Shown here: positions 15,280 to 22,876 of the stretch, piece by piece
Numbering within the stretch: the first letter of the stretch is position 1
Layout: each line of letters starts with the position of its first letter
DNA from: an uncultured bacterium
Lineage (GTDB): Bacteria; Bacteroidota; Bacteroidia; Chitinophagales; CAIOSU01
Direction: 5' to 3'
NCBI GenBank assembly: GCA_903861055.1
Contig: CAIOSU010000100.1
Location: 1-30,516, forward strand
Length of the DNA: 30,516 nt
Translations under genes and position numbers: made by a program
Notes under the pieces: generated by a model
Databases searched by the model: none
Seen by the model: only the letters and a program-made list of their open reading frames with translations
What the model was told of the DNA's origin: nothing

Positions 15280-17559
15280 ATGGCCAAGTCTCGCATTGTA
15301 ATAGTTTTACTGGTATGCTGGCTAAGCTCGTTTTTGGCTTTCAATACCCTATGGCAGCACCCCGGCGATACGCTTGTAAGCAACGGTGGTGATGGCATAA
15401 AGAACTATTATACACCTATTTGGTATACCCTGCACGATAGCTCGGCACATTTTTCGGGCATGCTTTACCCCTACGGCGACAACTACGTTTTTGCCGATGC
15501 GCAACCGCTGTTAGCGTCGGCTATGCAGTGGTATCATAGCCACGTTAGCGCGCTAACTGGATATCACGTAGTGGCGGTGCTCAATCTGGCCATGGTGGTA
15601 AGCTTAGTGCTCTGCGCGCTGTTTATGTATCTATTGCTCAGGGCCAACAACCTGCCCTGGGTATTTGCGCTTGCCGTAGCTGTTTTAATAACCCTCATGT
15701 CGCCACAAATAATGAGGTTTCAGGGGCATTATGGGTTAAGCTACGCTTTTGCAGTACCATTAGTTTGGCTATTGAGCCACTATACCCTTACCCGAAAGTA
15801 CTACATACTATGGGCCACACTGCTAGCCGTTTCGCTCATTTCGCTTGAGTTTCTGCACGTTTACTACCTGTTTGTGTGTGGAATGTTTGCTGGGCTTTTG
15901 GCGGTATTTGGTTTTCTATTGAATTTGAAACAGTGGCGTAGCTATATGTTGCGTGCCGGTGCCATCGTGGTAGCGGTTGGGGTATCGTTTCTGGTGTTCC
16001 AGTTATGGCTAGCAAGTAGCAGCGATGCAGCAGACCGCGTGGCCATACCTTACGGCATAGGGGGTTATAAGGCCAATTTCCAAAGCCTATTTTTGCCCTC
16101 GTATAAGCCGCTAATTTTCGGCAAAAACGCCAACTGGGAAGGTATAGCCTACGTAGGCTTTTTGGGGTTGCCTATAATCGGGTTTTTTCTGTTCAAGTTT
16201 TCGGGCTATGTAGCCAAGTATCGGTTTAGGGCCATAGGCCGGTTGGTGCTGCCCGCCCCATTGCAAACTGCCGTTTGGCCATCCGTTCTCATCATGCTGT
16301 TTTCTACAGGGTTTCCAATTATACTGCTACTCGATTGGCTGCCCGATGGCGTAAAGCAGTTTCGCTCGTTGGGGCGTTTTGCGTGGGTGTTTTATTACGT
16401 TTATACTACTTTGAGCGCTTTTACCTTATACCAATTGTATCGGTATTTGGGCATAAAAAAGGCTCGGAAAGTTGGCACCTATATATTGTTAATGGCCCTT
16501 TGCATATGGAGTTACGAGGTGCAATTGTTTTTGCGCCCGATACAAAAAACAATTGCCGAAAACTATAAGTATGGTACTGCAAAAGACCTGCTTACCGATA
16601 TAATTTCAGCAGAAGACCTAGCCAAGCATGAATTGCTGAACAATAAGTACCAAGCCATTATGCCGTTGCCGTTTTTTATGGCTGGCTCCGAAAAGCTGGG
16701 TGCCAATGTTGATGGTGGGCTGTTTTACAGGTGCATACAAACTTCTTTTCAGTTGCACTTGCCCATGGTGGGTTGCAACATGTCGCGCACGTCGCTTTCG
16801 CAAACGGCCAAGGTTTGGCAGTTGTTTGCTGCACCAACTATTGATCGCACTTATACAGCCGATTTAAACGGCGATGCCCGGCCATTTCTATTGATATATA
16901 ACGGAGCAGAGCTGAGCAGTGGCGAACAAACCATGCTGCAAGCTGCCGAGCTGCTCTTTACCATTGGCAATACTTCCTTCTATAACTTGCCAGTTACGGC
17001 TTTACAACCTAAGGGTGAGGACTATTACGCACAGTTTGAAGCAGTCAAAGACTCGTTATTGACCCAAGGCGAACTGCTTGTAAGCCAAGGGGGTTATTAT
17101 TATGAACAAGATTACGATGATCAAGCAAATCAGTTAGGTATGTTTCAATCGGGTGGACTAACCTCAGTAAACGATACTATTTGGATGGCTAAGGGCTTGG
17201 ATATTGCAGCTAGCGAAGATACCCTGGAGGCCAGTTTTTGGATAAAGATTGACCCTAAATTCTGGGGTATGGGCGAGGTGTTTGGGTTGCTTTCGGGCGA
17301 GGGAACGGAGCAAAGCATTTACCTAAACCCAAGCAAGTTTTGGGATGCCTACAATGGGTGGTTGCGCGTATCGGTAAAGCTTAACCCAACCAAAGCCACA
17401 GCCAAATTGGATTTGATGCTCAAAGGCCATTACCTTACTGCCGACCAACTCATGATACGGCCCGCAGAAGCTACTGCCTATAAACCAACCGATAATACCG
17501 ATACGGTGCTTTACAACAACTACTTTATATACTCGCGCAGTGGGCTAAAAACAAATTAA
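15280..17559 (+). CDS. GT-C-like polytopic membrane protein with extra C-terminal domain (paralogue 2)
   Basis: The frame has 759 residues from the ATG at 15280; a GTG at 15223 would add 19. ATG is preferred, but the GTG form matches the N-terminal length of the paralogue at 12584, so the start is open. The paralogue motifs recur in order: LVSNGGDGIKNYYTPIWY after the first helix, GMLYPYGDNYVFADAQP, QFRSLGRFAWVFYYV, KYQAIMPLPFFMAGSEK, and LPMVGCNMSRTS. Beyond the shared part lies an extra C-terminal domain of about 180 residues, with beta-rich text such as DTLEASFWIKIDP and GWLRVSVKLNP. It looks like a beta-sandwich or carbohydrate-binding module, probably periplasmic. Substrate is unknown. 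Confidence 0.65.
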   Translation: MAKSRIVIVLLVCWLSSFLAFNTLWQHPGDTLVSNGGDGIKNYYTPIWYTLHDSSAHFSGMLYPYGDNYVFADAQPLLASAMQWYHSHVSALTGYHVVAVLNLAMVVSLVLCALFMYLLLRANNLPWVFALAVAVLITLMSPQIMRFQGHYGLSYAFAVPLVWLLSHYTLTRKYYILWATLLAVSLISLEFLHVYYLFVCGMFAGLLAVFGFLLNLKQWRSYMLRAGAIVVAVGVSFLVFQLWLASSSDAADRVAIPYGIGGYKANFQSLFLPSYKPLIFGKNANWEGIAYVGFLGLPIIGFFLFKFSGYVAKYRFRAIGRLVLPAPLQTAVWPSVLIMLFSTGFPIILLLDWLPDGVKQFRSLGRFAWVFYYVYTTLSAFTLYQLYRYLGIKKARKVGTYILLMALCIWSYEVQLFLRPIQKTIAENYKYGTAKDLLTDIISAEDLAKHELLNNKYQAIMPLPFFMAGSEKLGANVDGGLFYRCIQTSFQLHLPMVGCNMSRTSLSQTAKVWQLFAAPTIDRTYTADLNGDARPFLLIYNGAELSSGEQTMLQAAELLFTIGNTSFYNLPVTALQPKGEDYYAQFEAVKDSLLTQGELLVSQGGYYYEQDYDDQANQLGMFQSGGLTSVNDTIWMAKGLDIAASEDTLEASFWIKIDPKFWGMGEVFGLLSGEGTEQSIYLNPSKFWDAYNGWLRVSVKLNPTKATAKLDLMLKGHYLTADQLMIRPAEATAYKPTDNTDTVLYNNYFIYSRSGLKTN

Positions 17560-17570
17560 TAGCGTGATAA

Positions 17571-17601
17571 TTGCAAATACGCCAAAAACGATTTACCTTC
17601 G
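17571..17601 (+). promoter_or_regulatory. putative promoter of tRNA-Phe
   Basis: TTG at 17571-17573 and TACCTTCG at 17594-17601 (one mismatch to TANNTTTG) are separated by 20 bases, the phylum's normal spacing. The expected start, about 17608, lies roughly 11 bases before the tRNA. Confidence 0.6.
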
Positions 17602-17618
17602 TGCACTCTTAACGAGAT

Positions 17619-17691
17619 GGTGCGGTAGCTCAGATGGTAGAGCAAGGGACTGAAAATCCCTGTGTCGGCGGTTCGATCCCGTCTCGCACCA
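17619..17691 (+). tRNA. tRNA-Phe (anticodon GAA)
   Basis: The 73 bases fold as a full cloverleaf. The acceptor stem GGTGCGG pairs with TCGCACC (one G-U), the anticodon stem AGGGA/TCCCT closes loop CTGAAAA with GAA at 17652-17654, and the T arm GGCGG-TTCGATC-CCGTC is standard. CCA is not encoded; A73 is the discriminator. A strong terminator begins six bases downstream. Confidence 0.97.
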
Positions 17692-17696
17692 CACAA

Positions 17697-17736
17697 ACGC
17701 CCTTGGAAGCAATGCTTTCAAGGGCGTTTTGTTTTA
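17697..17736 (+). terminator. intrinsic terminator of tRNA-Phe
   Basis: ACGCCCTTGGAAGC (17697-17710) pairs over all 14 positions, with one G-U, to GCTTTCAAGGGCGT (17714-17727) around loop AAT. It is followed by TTTGTTTT. Confidence 0.92.
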
Positions 17737-17765
17737 TGGCAATTCATCGAGTTCGTAGTGCCCTA

Positions 17766-17863
17766 TGCGGTGAATAATCGGCTATTCGCCGCAAAGTGTG
17801 CGGTGAATAATTTGCTTATGCGGTGAATAGTGCCGATATTCACCGCATAATGTGCGGCGAATA
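17766..17863. repeat. six-unit alternating inverted-repeat array abutting the fic gene
   Basis: The 11-mer TGCGGTGAATA or its variant TGCGGCGAATA occurs six times in 98 bases: plus at 17766-17776, minus at 17783-17793, plus at 17799-17809, plus at 17819-17829, minus at 17837-17847, and plus at 17853-17863. The order +,-,+,+,-,+ is two tandem triads with gaps 6/5 and 7/5. Units 4 and 5 extend to a perfect 13-bp inverted repeat (17817-17829 and 17837-17849). The last unit ends one base before the fic ATG, and a possible GTG start lies at 17852. This looks like an operator array or a structured 5' leader. Confidence 0.85.
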
Positions 17864-18970
17864 ATGTATATCCATCAACTTAGCGACTGGCCCAACTTTG
17901 TTTGGAATAAAGAAAAACTCACCGATTTGCTCGCCAAAGTGCGTAACCTTCAGGGCCGTTTAATAGGTCGTATGGAGAGTTTAGGCTTTCCGTTGCAAAC
18001 GGAGGCGGTGCTGGAGAATTTAACGCTGGACGTACTAAAATCGAACGAAATAGAAGGGGAGCTATTGGATGCACACCAAGTACGTTCATCTATTGCCCGT
18101 AGGCTAGGTATGGACATTGCTGGGCTGGTGCCTGCCGATAGGCATGTGGAGGGTATAGTGGATATGATGCTGGATGCCACCCAGCGATATAATGAGCTAC
18201 TTACCGATGAGCGGCTGTATGGTTGGCACGCGGCCATGTTTCCTGCGGGAAGGAGCGGGATGTATAAAATTGTGGTAGGTGGTTGGCGAAACAATGCCCC
18301 AAACGACCCCATGCAAGTGGTTTCTGGTGCAATGGGCAGGGAAAAGGTACACTTTGAAGCGCCCGCAGCTGCTAGGTTGCCCCAGGAGATGCGATGGTTT
18401 TTGGATTGGTTTAATAGCGATACGGGAACGGATGGGGTTATAAAAGCAGCCATAGCTCATTTGTGGTTGGTTACCATCCACCCATTTGACGATGGCAATG
18501 GCCGCATATCGAGAACCATTGCCGATATGCAACTTGCCCGCGCCGACGGCATGGCGCAGAGGTTTTATAGCATGTCGGCGCAGATACGGATAGAGCGTAA
18601 GGGTTATTATGAAATATTGGAGCAAACCCAAAAGGGCACATTGGATGTTACCGATTGGATAGAGTGGTTCCTCAACTGCCTTGAGCAAGCGTTGCTTGCC
18701 GCATCTAACACCCTTAGTGGCGTATTGCGAAAAGCCAAATATTGGGAGCTTTTCAAAACCAAGAACCTTAACGAACGTCAAATATTGATGCTTAACAAGG
18801 TGCTGGATGGTTTTGACGGCAAGTTGACCACCGCTAAATGGGCCAAAATTGCCAAATGCTCACAAGACACTGCCCTTAGGGACATTAATGATTTGATTGA
18901 GCAAGCGTTGCTGGAAAAGGAAGTGGGCGGTAGTAGGAGTACCAGTTATGGGTTGGTAGATATTGCCTAG
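17864..18970 (+). CDS. Fic family AMP-transferase with DUF4172 and C-terminal winged helix
   Basis: The protein has 368 residues from the ATG at 17864; a GTG at 17852 would add four. The N-terminal part (1-85) is DUF4172-like and holds the autoinhibitory motif S-x-x-x-E-G as SNEIEG (60-65), whose Glu64 would block the ATP gamma-phosphate site. The Fic core carries the complete active-site motif HPFDDGNGRISR at 206-217, with catalytic His206. A C-terminal segment (about 303-365) reads as a winged helix-turn-helix: NERQILMLNKVL, KWAKIAKCSQDTALRDINDLI. Fic enzymes usually transfer AMP to Ser, Thr or Tyr of a target protein. DNA binding by the winged helix would suit autoregulation through the adjacent repeat array. 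No antitoxin gene is adjacent; regulation may be internal. Confidence 0.93.
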   Translation: MYIHQLSDWPNFVWNKEKLTDLLAKVRNLQGRLIGRMESLGFPLQTEAVLENLTLDVLKSNEIEGELLDAHQVRSSIARRLGMDIAGLVPADRHVEGIVDMMLDATQRYNELLTDERLYGWHAAMFPAGRSGMYKIVVGGWRNNAPNDPMQVVSGAMGREKVHFEAPAAARLPQEMRWFLDWFNSDTGTDGVIKAAIAHLWLVTIHPFDDGNGRISRTIADMQLARADGMAQRFYSMSAQIRIERKGYYEILEQTQKGTLDVTDWIEWFLNCLEQALLAASNTLSGVLRKAKYWELFKTKNLNERQILMLNKVLDGFDGKLTTAKWAKIAKCSQDTALRDINDLIEQALLEKEVGGSRSTSYGLVDIA

Positions 18971-19054
18971 CTTTTCGATTAAACAATTTTAGGCTTTAAA
19001 CTCCCCCCACCCCTCGTTATCTACCCTCGGTCAAGCGATTAAAAAACAGAACAT

Positions 19055-19062
19055 TATATTTG
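19055..19062 (+). promoter_or_regulatory. Bacteroidota -7 element for the dienoyl-CoA reductase gene
   Basis: TATATTTG matches TANNTTTG exactly. A transcript starting about seven bases downstream begins near 19069, after the TTG at 19068. This favours the ATG at 19107 as the true start. Confidence 0.55.
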
Positions 19063-19106
19063 TACGCTTGTTAGAATTTCTTTGGCAACAAACATACTAC
19101 CTCCTC

Positions 19107-21143
19107 ATGGCACACCCTAAATATCCGCACCTATTCGAGCCTCTTGATTTGGGCTTCACTACCATTCGCAACCGCACTCTGATGGGCTCTATGCACACGG
19201 GCTTGGAAGAGGCCAAAAACGGTTACGAGAAAATGGCCGTATTTTTTGGTGAACGCGCTGCAGGTGGCGTGGGGCTTATTGTTACGGGTGGTGTGGCGCC
19301 CAACCGTGCCGGTTGGGTAAAACCCTTTTCGGGCCGTATGACCAAGCGCGCCCATGCCGAAAAACATAAAATTGTAACCGACCGTGTGCACGCCAACGGC
19401 GGTAAAATATGCATGCAGATATTGCACGCGGGTCGATATGGCTACCACCCATTGAACGTGGCGCCATCGGCCATCAAATCGCCCATTACGCCCTTTAAAC
19501 CTTGGGAATTGAGCGAGCGTGGCATCCGCAGCACCATTAAAGACTTTGCCAACAGCGCCTATTGGGCTAAAGAGGCCGGTTATGATGGTGTGGAGATAAT
19601 GGGCTCTGAAGGATACCTAATCAATCAATTTATTGCTGCCCAAACCAACAAGCGTACCGATCAATGGGGCGGCTCTTACGAGAACCGAATCCGTTTGGCG
19701 CTAGAGATAGTGCGCGCTACCCGCAAAGCCGTGGGGTCTAACTTTATCATTATTTTCCGCTTAAGTATGCTCGACCTTGTGCCGGGCGGCAGCAATTGGG
19801 AAGAGGTGGTTTATCTGGCTAAAGAACTAGAGAAAGCTGGGGTAACTATTATCAATACCGGTATTGGTTGGCACGAAGCGCGCATACCTACCATAGTAAC
19901 CATGGTGCCACGCGGCGGCTTTAGTTGGGTTACCAAAAAGCTGAAGGGCGAGGTGAACATACCTTTGATAACTACCAACCGCATAAACATGCCCGATGTG
20001 GCCGAAAAGATATTGGCTGATGGCGATGCCGACATGGTTTCGATGGCCAGGCCGTTTTTGGCCGACCCGGAGTTGGTATTAAAATCGGAACAAGGTCGCG
20101 AAGATGAAATAAACACGTGCATAGGCTGTAACCAAGCCTGCTTGGACCATGTCTTCCAGAACAAAATGACCAGCTGTCTGGTAAACCCTCGCGCTTGCCA
20201 CGAAACCGAATTGAATTTTCTGCCGACCAAAAACAAAAAGAAACTAGCCGTAGTAGGTGCTGGTCCAGCTGGGTTGGCCTTTGCTACTCGTGCCGCCGAG
20301 CGTGGCCATGCGGTAACGTTGTTTGATGGGGCAAGCGAGATTGGGGGACAGTTTAATATGGCTAAGCAAATACCTGGCAAGGAGGAGTTTTACGAAACCA
20401 TTCGCTATTTCAAAAAGCAAATTGAGCTAACAGGTGTAGAGCTGAAATTGAATACCCGCGTATCGGTAAACGATTTGAAGAACGGCTTTGATGAGGTGTA
20501 CCTTGCTACGGGCATTTTGCCACGTACACCGGCCATACCGGGCATTGACCACCCCAAGGTGTTGAGCTATATTGAGGTATTGAAAGACAAAAAGCCAGTG
20601 GGCAAAAAGGTGGCCATTATAGGTGCCGGGGGTATTGGTTTTGATGTGGCCGAATACATAAGCCATAGTGGAGAAAGCACAGCGTTAAACACTTTGGCGT
20701 TCTTGAAAGAGTGGGGTGTTGACCCACACAACGAGGTGCGCGGCGGCATTGAAGGCATAGTTGAGGAGTTTGAAAAATCGCCAAGGGAGATATTTATGTT
20801 GCAACGCACCGAAGGGAAGATGGGCGCTGGCCTAGGCAAAACTTCGGGCTGGATTCACCGCGCCACCTTGAAGAAGAAACAGGTGAAAATGATGACTGGT
20901 GCCACCTACGAAAAGATTGACGACGAAGGACTGCACATCACTTTAAATCAAGGTAAGGATAAAGCCGTAATTGAAGTAGACAGCGTGATTATCTGTGCCG
21001 GGCAAGTATCCGACAAAACCCTTTTCGACCCTTTGGTAGCAGCCGGGGTTAAGGTTACCCTCATTGGTGGCGCATCGGTAGCATCGGAGTTGGATGCCAA
21101 ACGCGCCATTGATCAGGCATCAAGGTTGGCGGCAGAGGTGTAG
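19107..21143 (+). CDS. fadH: NADPH-dependent 2,4-dienoyl-CoA reductase (FadH-like)
   Basis: The protein has 678 residues from the ATG at 19107, close to E. coli FadH (672). The N-terminal Old Yellow Enzyme FMN barrel (about 1-330) includes LFEPLDLGFTTIRNRTLMG and MQILHAGRYGYHP. A 4Fe-4S site follows with Cys338, Cys341, Cys345 and Cys357 (CIGCNQAC, then TSCLVNPRAC). The FAD domain has VVGAGPAGLAFATRAAERGH near 383, and a second Rossmann unit has VAIIGAGGIGFDVAEYI. FadH removes a double bond from 2,4-dienoyl-CoA so that unsaturated fatty acids can enter beta-oxidation. The ATG is preferred over the TTG at 19068 because of the promoter position. No other fad gene is nearby, and some OYE relatives act on other enoates. 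Confidence 0.9.
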   Translation: MAHPKYPHLFEPLDLGFTTIRNRTLMGSMHTGLEEAKNGYEKMAVFFGERAAGGVGLIVTGGVAPNRAGWVKPFSGRMTKRAHAEKHKIVTDRVHANGGKICMQILHAGRYGYHPLNVAPSAIKSPITPFKPWELSERGIRSTIKDFANSAYWAKEAGYDGVEIMGSEGYLINQFIAAQTNKRTDQWGGSYENRIRLALEIVRATRKAVGSNFIIIFRLSMLDLVPGGSNWEEVVYLAKELEKAGVTIINTGIGWHEARIPTIVTMVPRGGFSWVTKKLKGEVNIPLITTNRINMPDVAEKILADGDADMVSMARPFLADPELVLKSEQGREDEINTCIGCNQACLDHVFQNKMTSCLVNPRACHETELNFLPTKNKKKLAVVGAGPAGLAFATRAAERGHAVTLFDGASEIGGQFNMAKQIPGKEEFYETIRYFKKQIELTGVELKLNTRVSVNDLKNGFDEVYLATGILPRTPAIPGIDHPKVLSYIEVLKDKKPVGKKVAIIGAGGIGFDVAEYISHSGESTALNTLAFLKEWGVDPHNEVRGGIEGIVEEFEKSPREIFMLQRTEGKMGAGLGKTSGWIHRATLKKKQVKMMTGATYEKIDDEGLHITLNQGKDKAVIEVDSVIICAGQVSDKTLFDPLVAAGVKVTLIGGASVASELDAKRAIDQASRLAAEV

Positions 21144-21187
21144 GAATTTTTAGTTATTATTTATGCCGCAATTCGGGTTGGTTTAAA

Positions 21188-21271
21188 GTCGCGTAGCGAC
21201 GATATGTTGTTAGATGATTGGGCTCGCCCCAAAGGGGCATCATATTATTAGCGTCGGGCACCGCCCGACGT
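21188..21271. repeat. REP-like cluster of three short-loop hairpins
   Basis: Three perfect palindromes with 3-base loops lie within 84 bases: GTCGC-GTA-GCGAC (21188-21200), GCCCC-AAA-GGGGC (21226-21238), and CGTCGGGC-ACC-GCCCGACG (21252-21270). They are GC-rich islands in a more AT-rich 231-base gap between the reductase and cysS. I see no transposase in the window. They resemble REP/BIME-type elements. Confidence 0.7.
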
Positions 21272-21360
21272 ACGAAACACAATTGCATGCCCCGCCGCCC
21301 CCTTCTGTTCAACATATTAAAATCATCCACCTACTTCGCCGCTAGGTGCAAAACCTTGCT

Positions 21361-21368
21361 TATCTTTA
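21361..21368 (+). promoter_or_regulatory. putative -7 element of cysS
   Basis: TATCTTTA, one mismatch from TANNTTTG, lies six bases upstream of the cysS ATG. That spacing would give a transcript starting at or just inside the start codon, so it may be leaderless or coincidental. Confidence 0.3.
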
Positions 21369-21374
21369 TGGGCT

Positions 21375-22871
21375 ATGAGCACGGGAATTTACATCTACAA
21401 TAGTCTTAGCAGGCAGAAAGAGGAATTTAAACCCATTAAACCACCATTTGTGGGTTTATACTTGTGTGGGCCTACCGTATATGGCGAGCCGCACTTGGGC
21501 CATGCTCGTTCTGCCCTTACTTTTGACGTGGTGGTGCGTTACCTGCGCCACAAAGGCTACAAGGTGCGCTATGTGCGCAACATAACCGATGTGGGCCACC
21601 TAGTAAACGATGCCGACGAGGGCGAAGATAAAATTGCCAAAAAAGCCCGCCTAGAGCAGTTGGAGCCTATGGAAGTGGCGCAGCACTACGCCAACAAGTA
21701 TCACGAATACATCGGTGCGCTTAATACCCTGCCACCTAGCATTGAGCCACAGGCATCGGGCCATATCATTGAGCAACTAAAAATGACCCAAACCATTATG
21801 GATGCTGGTTTGGCATATGAGGTAGAAGGTTCGGTGTACTTTGATGTAATGAAGTATAATGAGCAGCATCACTACGGTAAGCTTTCGGGCCGTGTGTTGG
21901 AAGATTTGCAAGCCAGCGAGCGTAGCTTGGAGGGACAGGATATTAAACGCAACAAAGCCGACTTTGCCCTATGGAAAAAAGCCGAGCCACAGCACATTAT
22001 GCGCTGGCCGAGCCCTTGGGGCGAGGGTTTCCCAGGCTGGCACATTGAGTGTTCGGCCATGAGCAGCAAGTATTTGGGCGAAACCTTTGATATACACGGC
22101 GGCGGTATGGATTTGCTTTTTCCGCACCACGAGTGCGAAATTGCGCAATCGGTAGCGGCATGTGGCCACGAGCCTGCCAAGTATTGGATGCACAACAACA
22201 TGATTACCCTAAATGGCCAAAAGATGGGCAAATCGTTGGGCAATGCCATTGATTTGCACCAGTTTTTTACGGGTACTCATCCGCTGCTGGAGCGTGCCTA
22301 CAGCCCCATGACCATCCGTTTCTTTGTTTTGCAAAGCCACTACCGCAGTACGTTGGATTTTACCAACGAGGCGCTGCAAGCCAGCGAGAAAGGATATAAC
22401 CGATTAATGGCGGTAAACAAGTATGCCAAAACGATGGTTTACCCCGCTGCTACCGGCCCTATAAACACCGATTTGGATGCCGAAATAGCAAAGGTTTGCG
22501 CCCAACTGGACGAGTACATGAGCGACGATTTCAATACCGCACAAACCTTGGCGGCATTGTTTGAGCTAACTGCAAAATTGAACAGCCTTAAAGACGGACA
22601 TATTGCCGCCAACACCCTATCAGCCGATACATTTGCCTTGCTGAAGGAAAAATTTGTGGTATTTGTAGAGGAGGTGTTGGGCTTGAAAGACGAAGATGCT
22701 GCCAGTGATAGTGGCGTAACCGATGGCTTGATGCAATTGGTAATCGACATTAGAAAAGGAAGTAGGGAGAAGAAAGACTATGCCACCAGCGATAAGATTC
22801 GCGATGCATTGGCAGCACTCAAAATTCAATTGAACGACGGCAAGGACGGTACCGGCTGGTCTCATTTATAA
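21375..22871 (+). CDS. cysS: cysteinyl-tRNA synthetase
   Basis: The protein has 498 residues. CysRS charges tRNA-Cys with cysteine in the cytoplasm. The class I motifs are present: the HIGH-type HLGHA at residues 40-44 and KMGKS at 283-287. Zinc ligands are Cys31 (LYLCGPTVY), Cys226 (GWHIECSAM), His251 and Glu255 (HHECE). The tail KDYATSDKIRDALAALKIQLNDGKDGTGW is the usual C-terminal helical end. The ATG at 21375 gives the standard N-terminus, YIYNSLSRQKEEFKPI. The next gene starts five bases after the stop, so the M28 lipoprotein is co-transcribed. Confidence 0.98.
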   Translation: MSTGIYIYNSLSRQKEEFKPIKPPFVGLYLCGPTVYGEPHLGHARSALTFDVVVRYLRHKGYKVRYVRNITDVGHLVNDADEGEDKIAKKARLEQLEPMEVAQHYANKYHEYIGALNTLPPSIEPQASGHIIEQLKMTQTIMDAGLAYEVEGSVYFDVMKYNEQHHYGKLSGRVLEDLQASERSLEGQDIKRNKADFALWKKAEPQHIMRWPSPWGEGFPGWHIECSAMSSKYLGETFDIHGGGMDLLFPHHECEIAQSVAACGHEPAKYWMHNNMITLNGQKMGKSLGNAIDLHQFFTGTHPLLERAYSPMTIRFFVLQSHYRSTLDFTNEALQASEKGYNRLMAVNKYAKTMVYPAATGPINTDLDAEIAKVCAQLDEYMSDDFNTAQTLAALFELTAKLNSLKDGHIAANTLSADTFALLKEKFVVFVEEVLGLKDEDAASDSGVTDGLMQLVIDIRKGSREKKDYATSDKIRDALAALKIQLNDGKDGTGWSHL

Positions 22872-22876
22872 TAATT

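Noticed and set aside
17766..17863. CRISPR array
   Set aside because: Units are 11 bases in alternating orientation with 5-9-base gaps; there are no spacer-length unique segments and no cas genes.
17619..18970. Genomic island inserted at tRNA-Phe, bringing in fic
   Set aside because: No integrase gene and no second copy of the tRNA 3' end occur in the window, and the tRNA keeps its own terminator directly downstream.
19068..19106. Dienoyl-CoA reductase start at the TTG at 19068
   Set aside because: A perfect -7 element at 19055-19062 puts the transcript start about there, and family alignment begins at the ATG at 19107.
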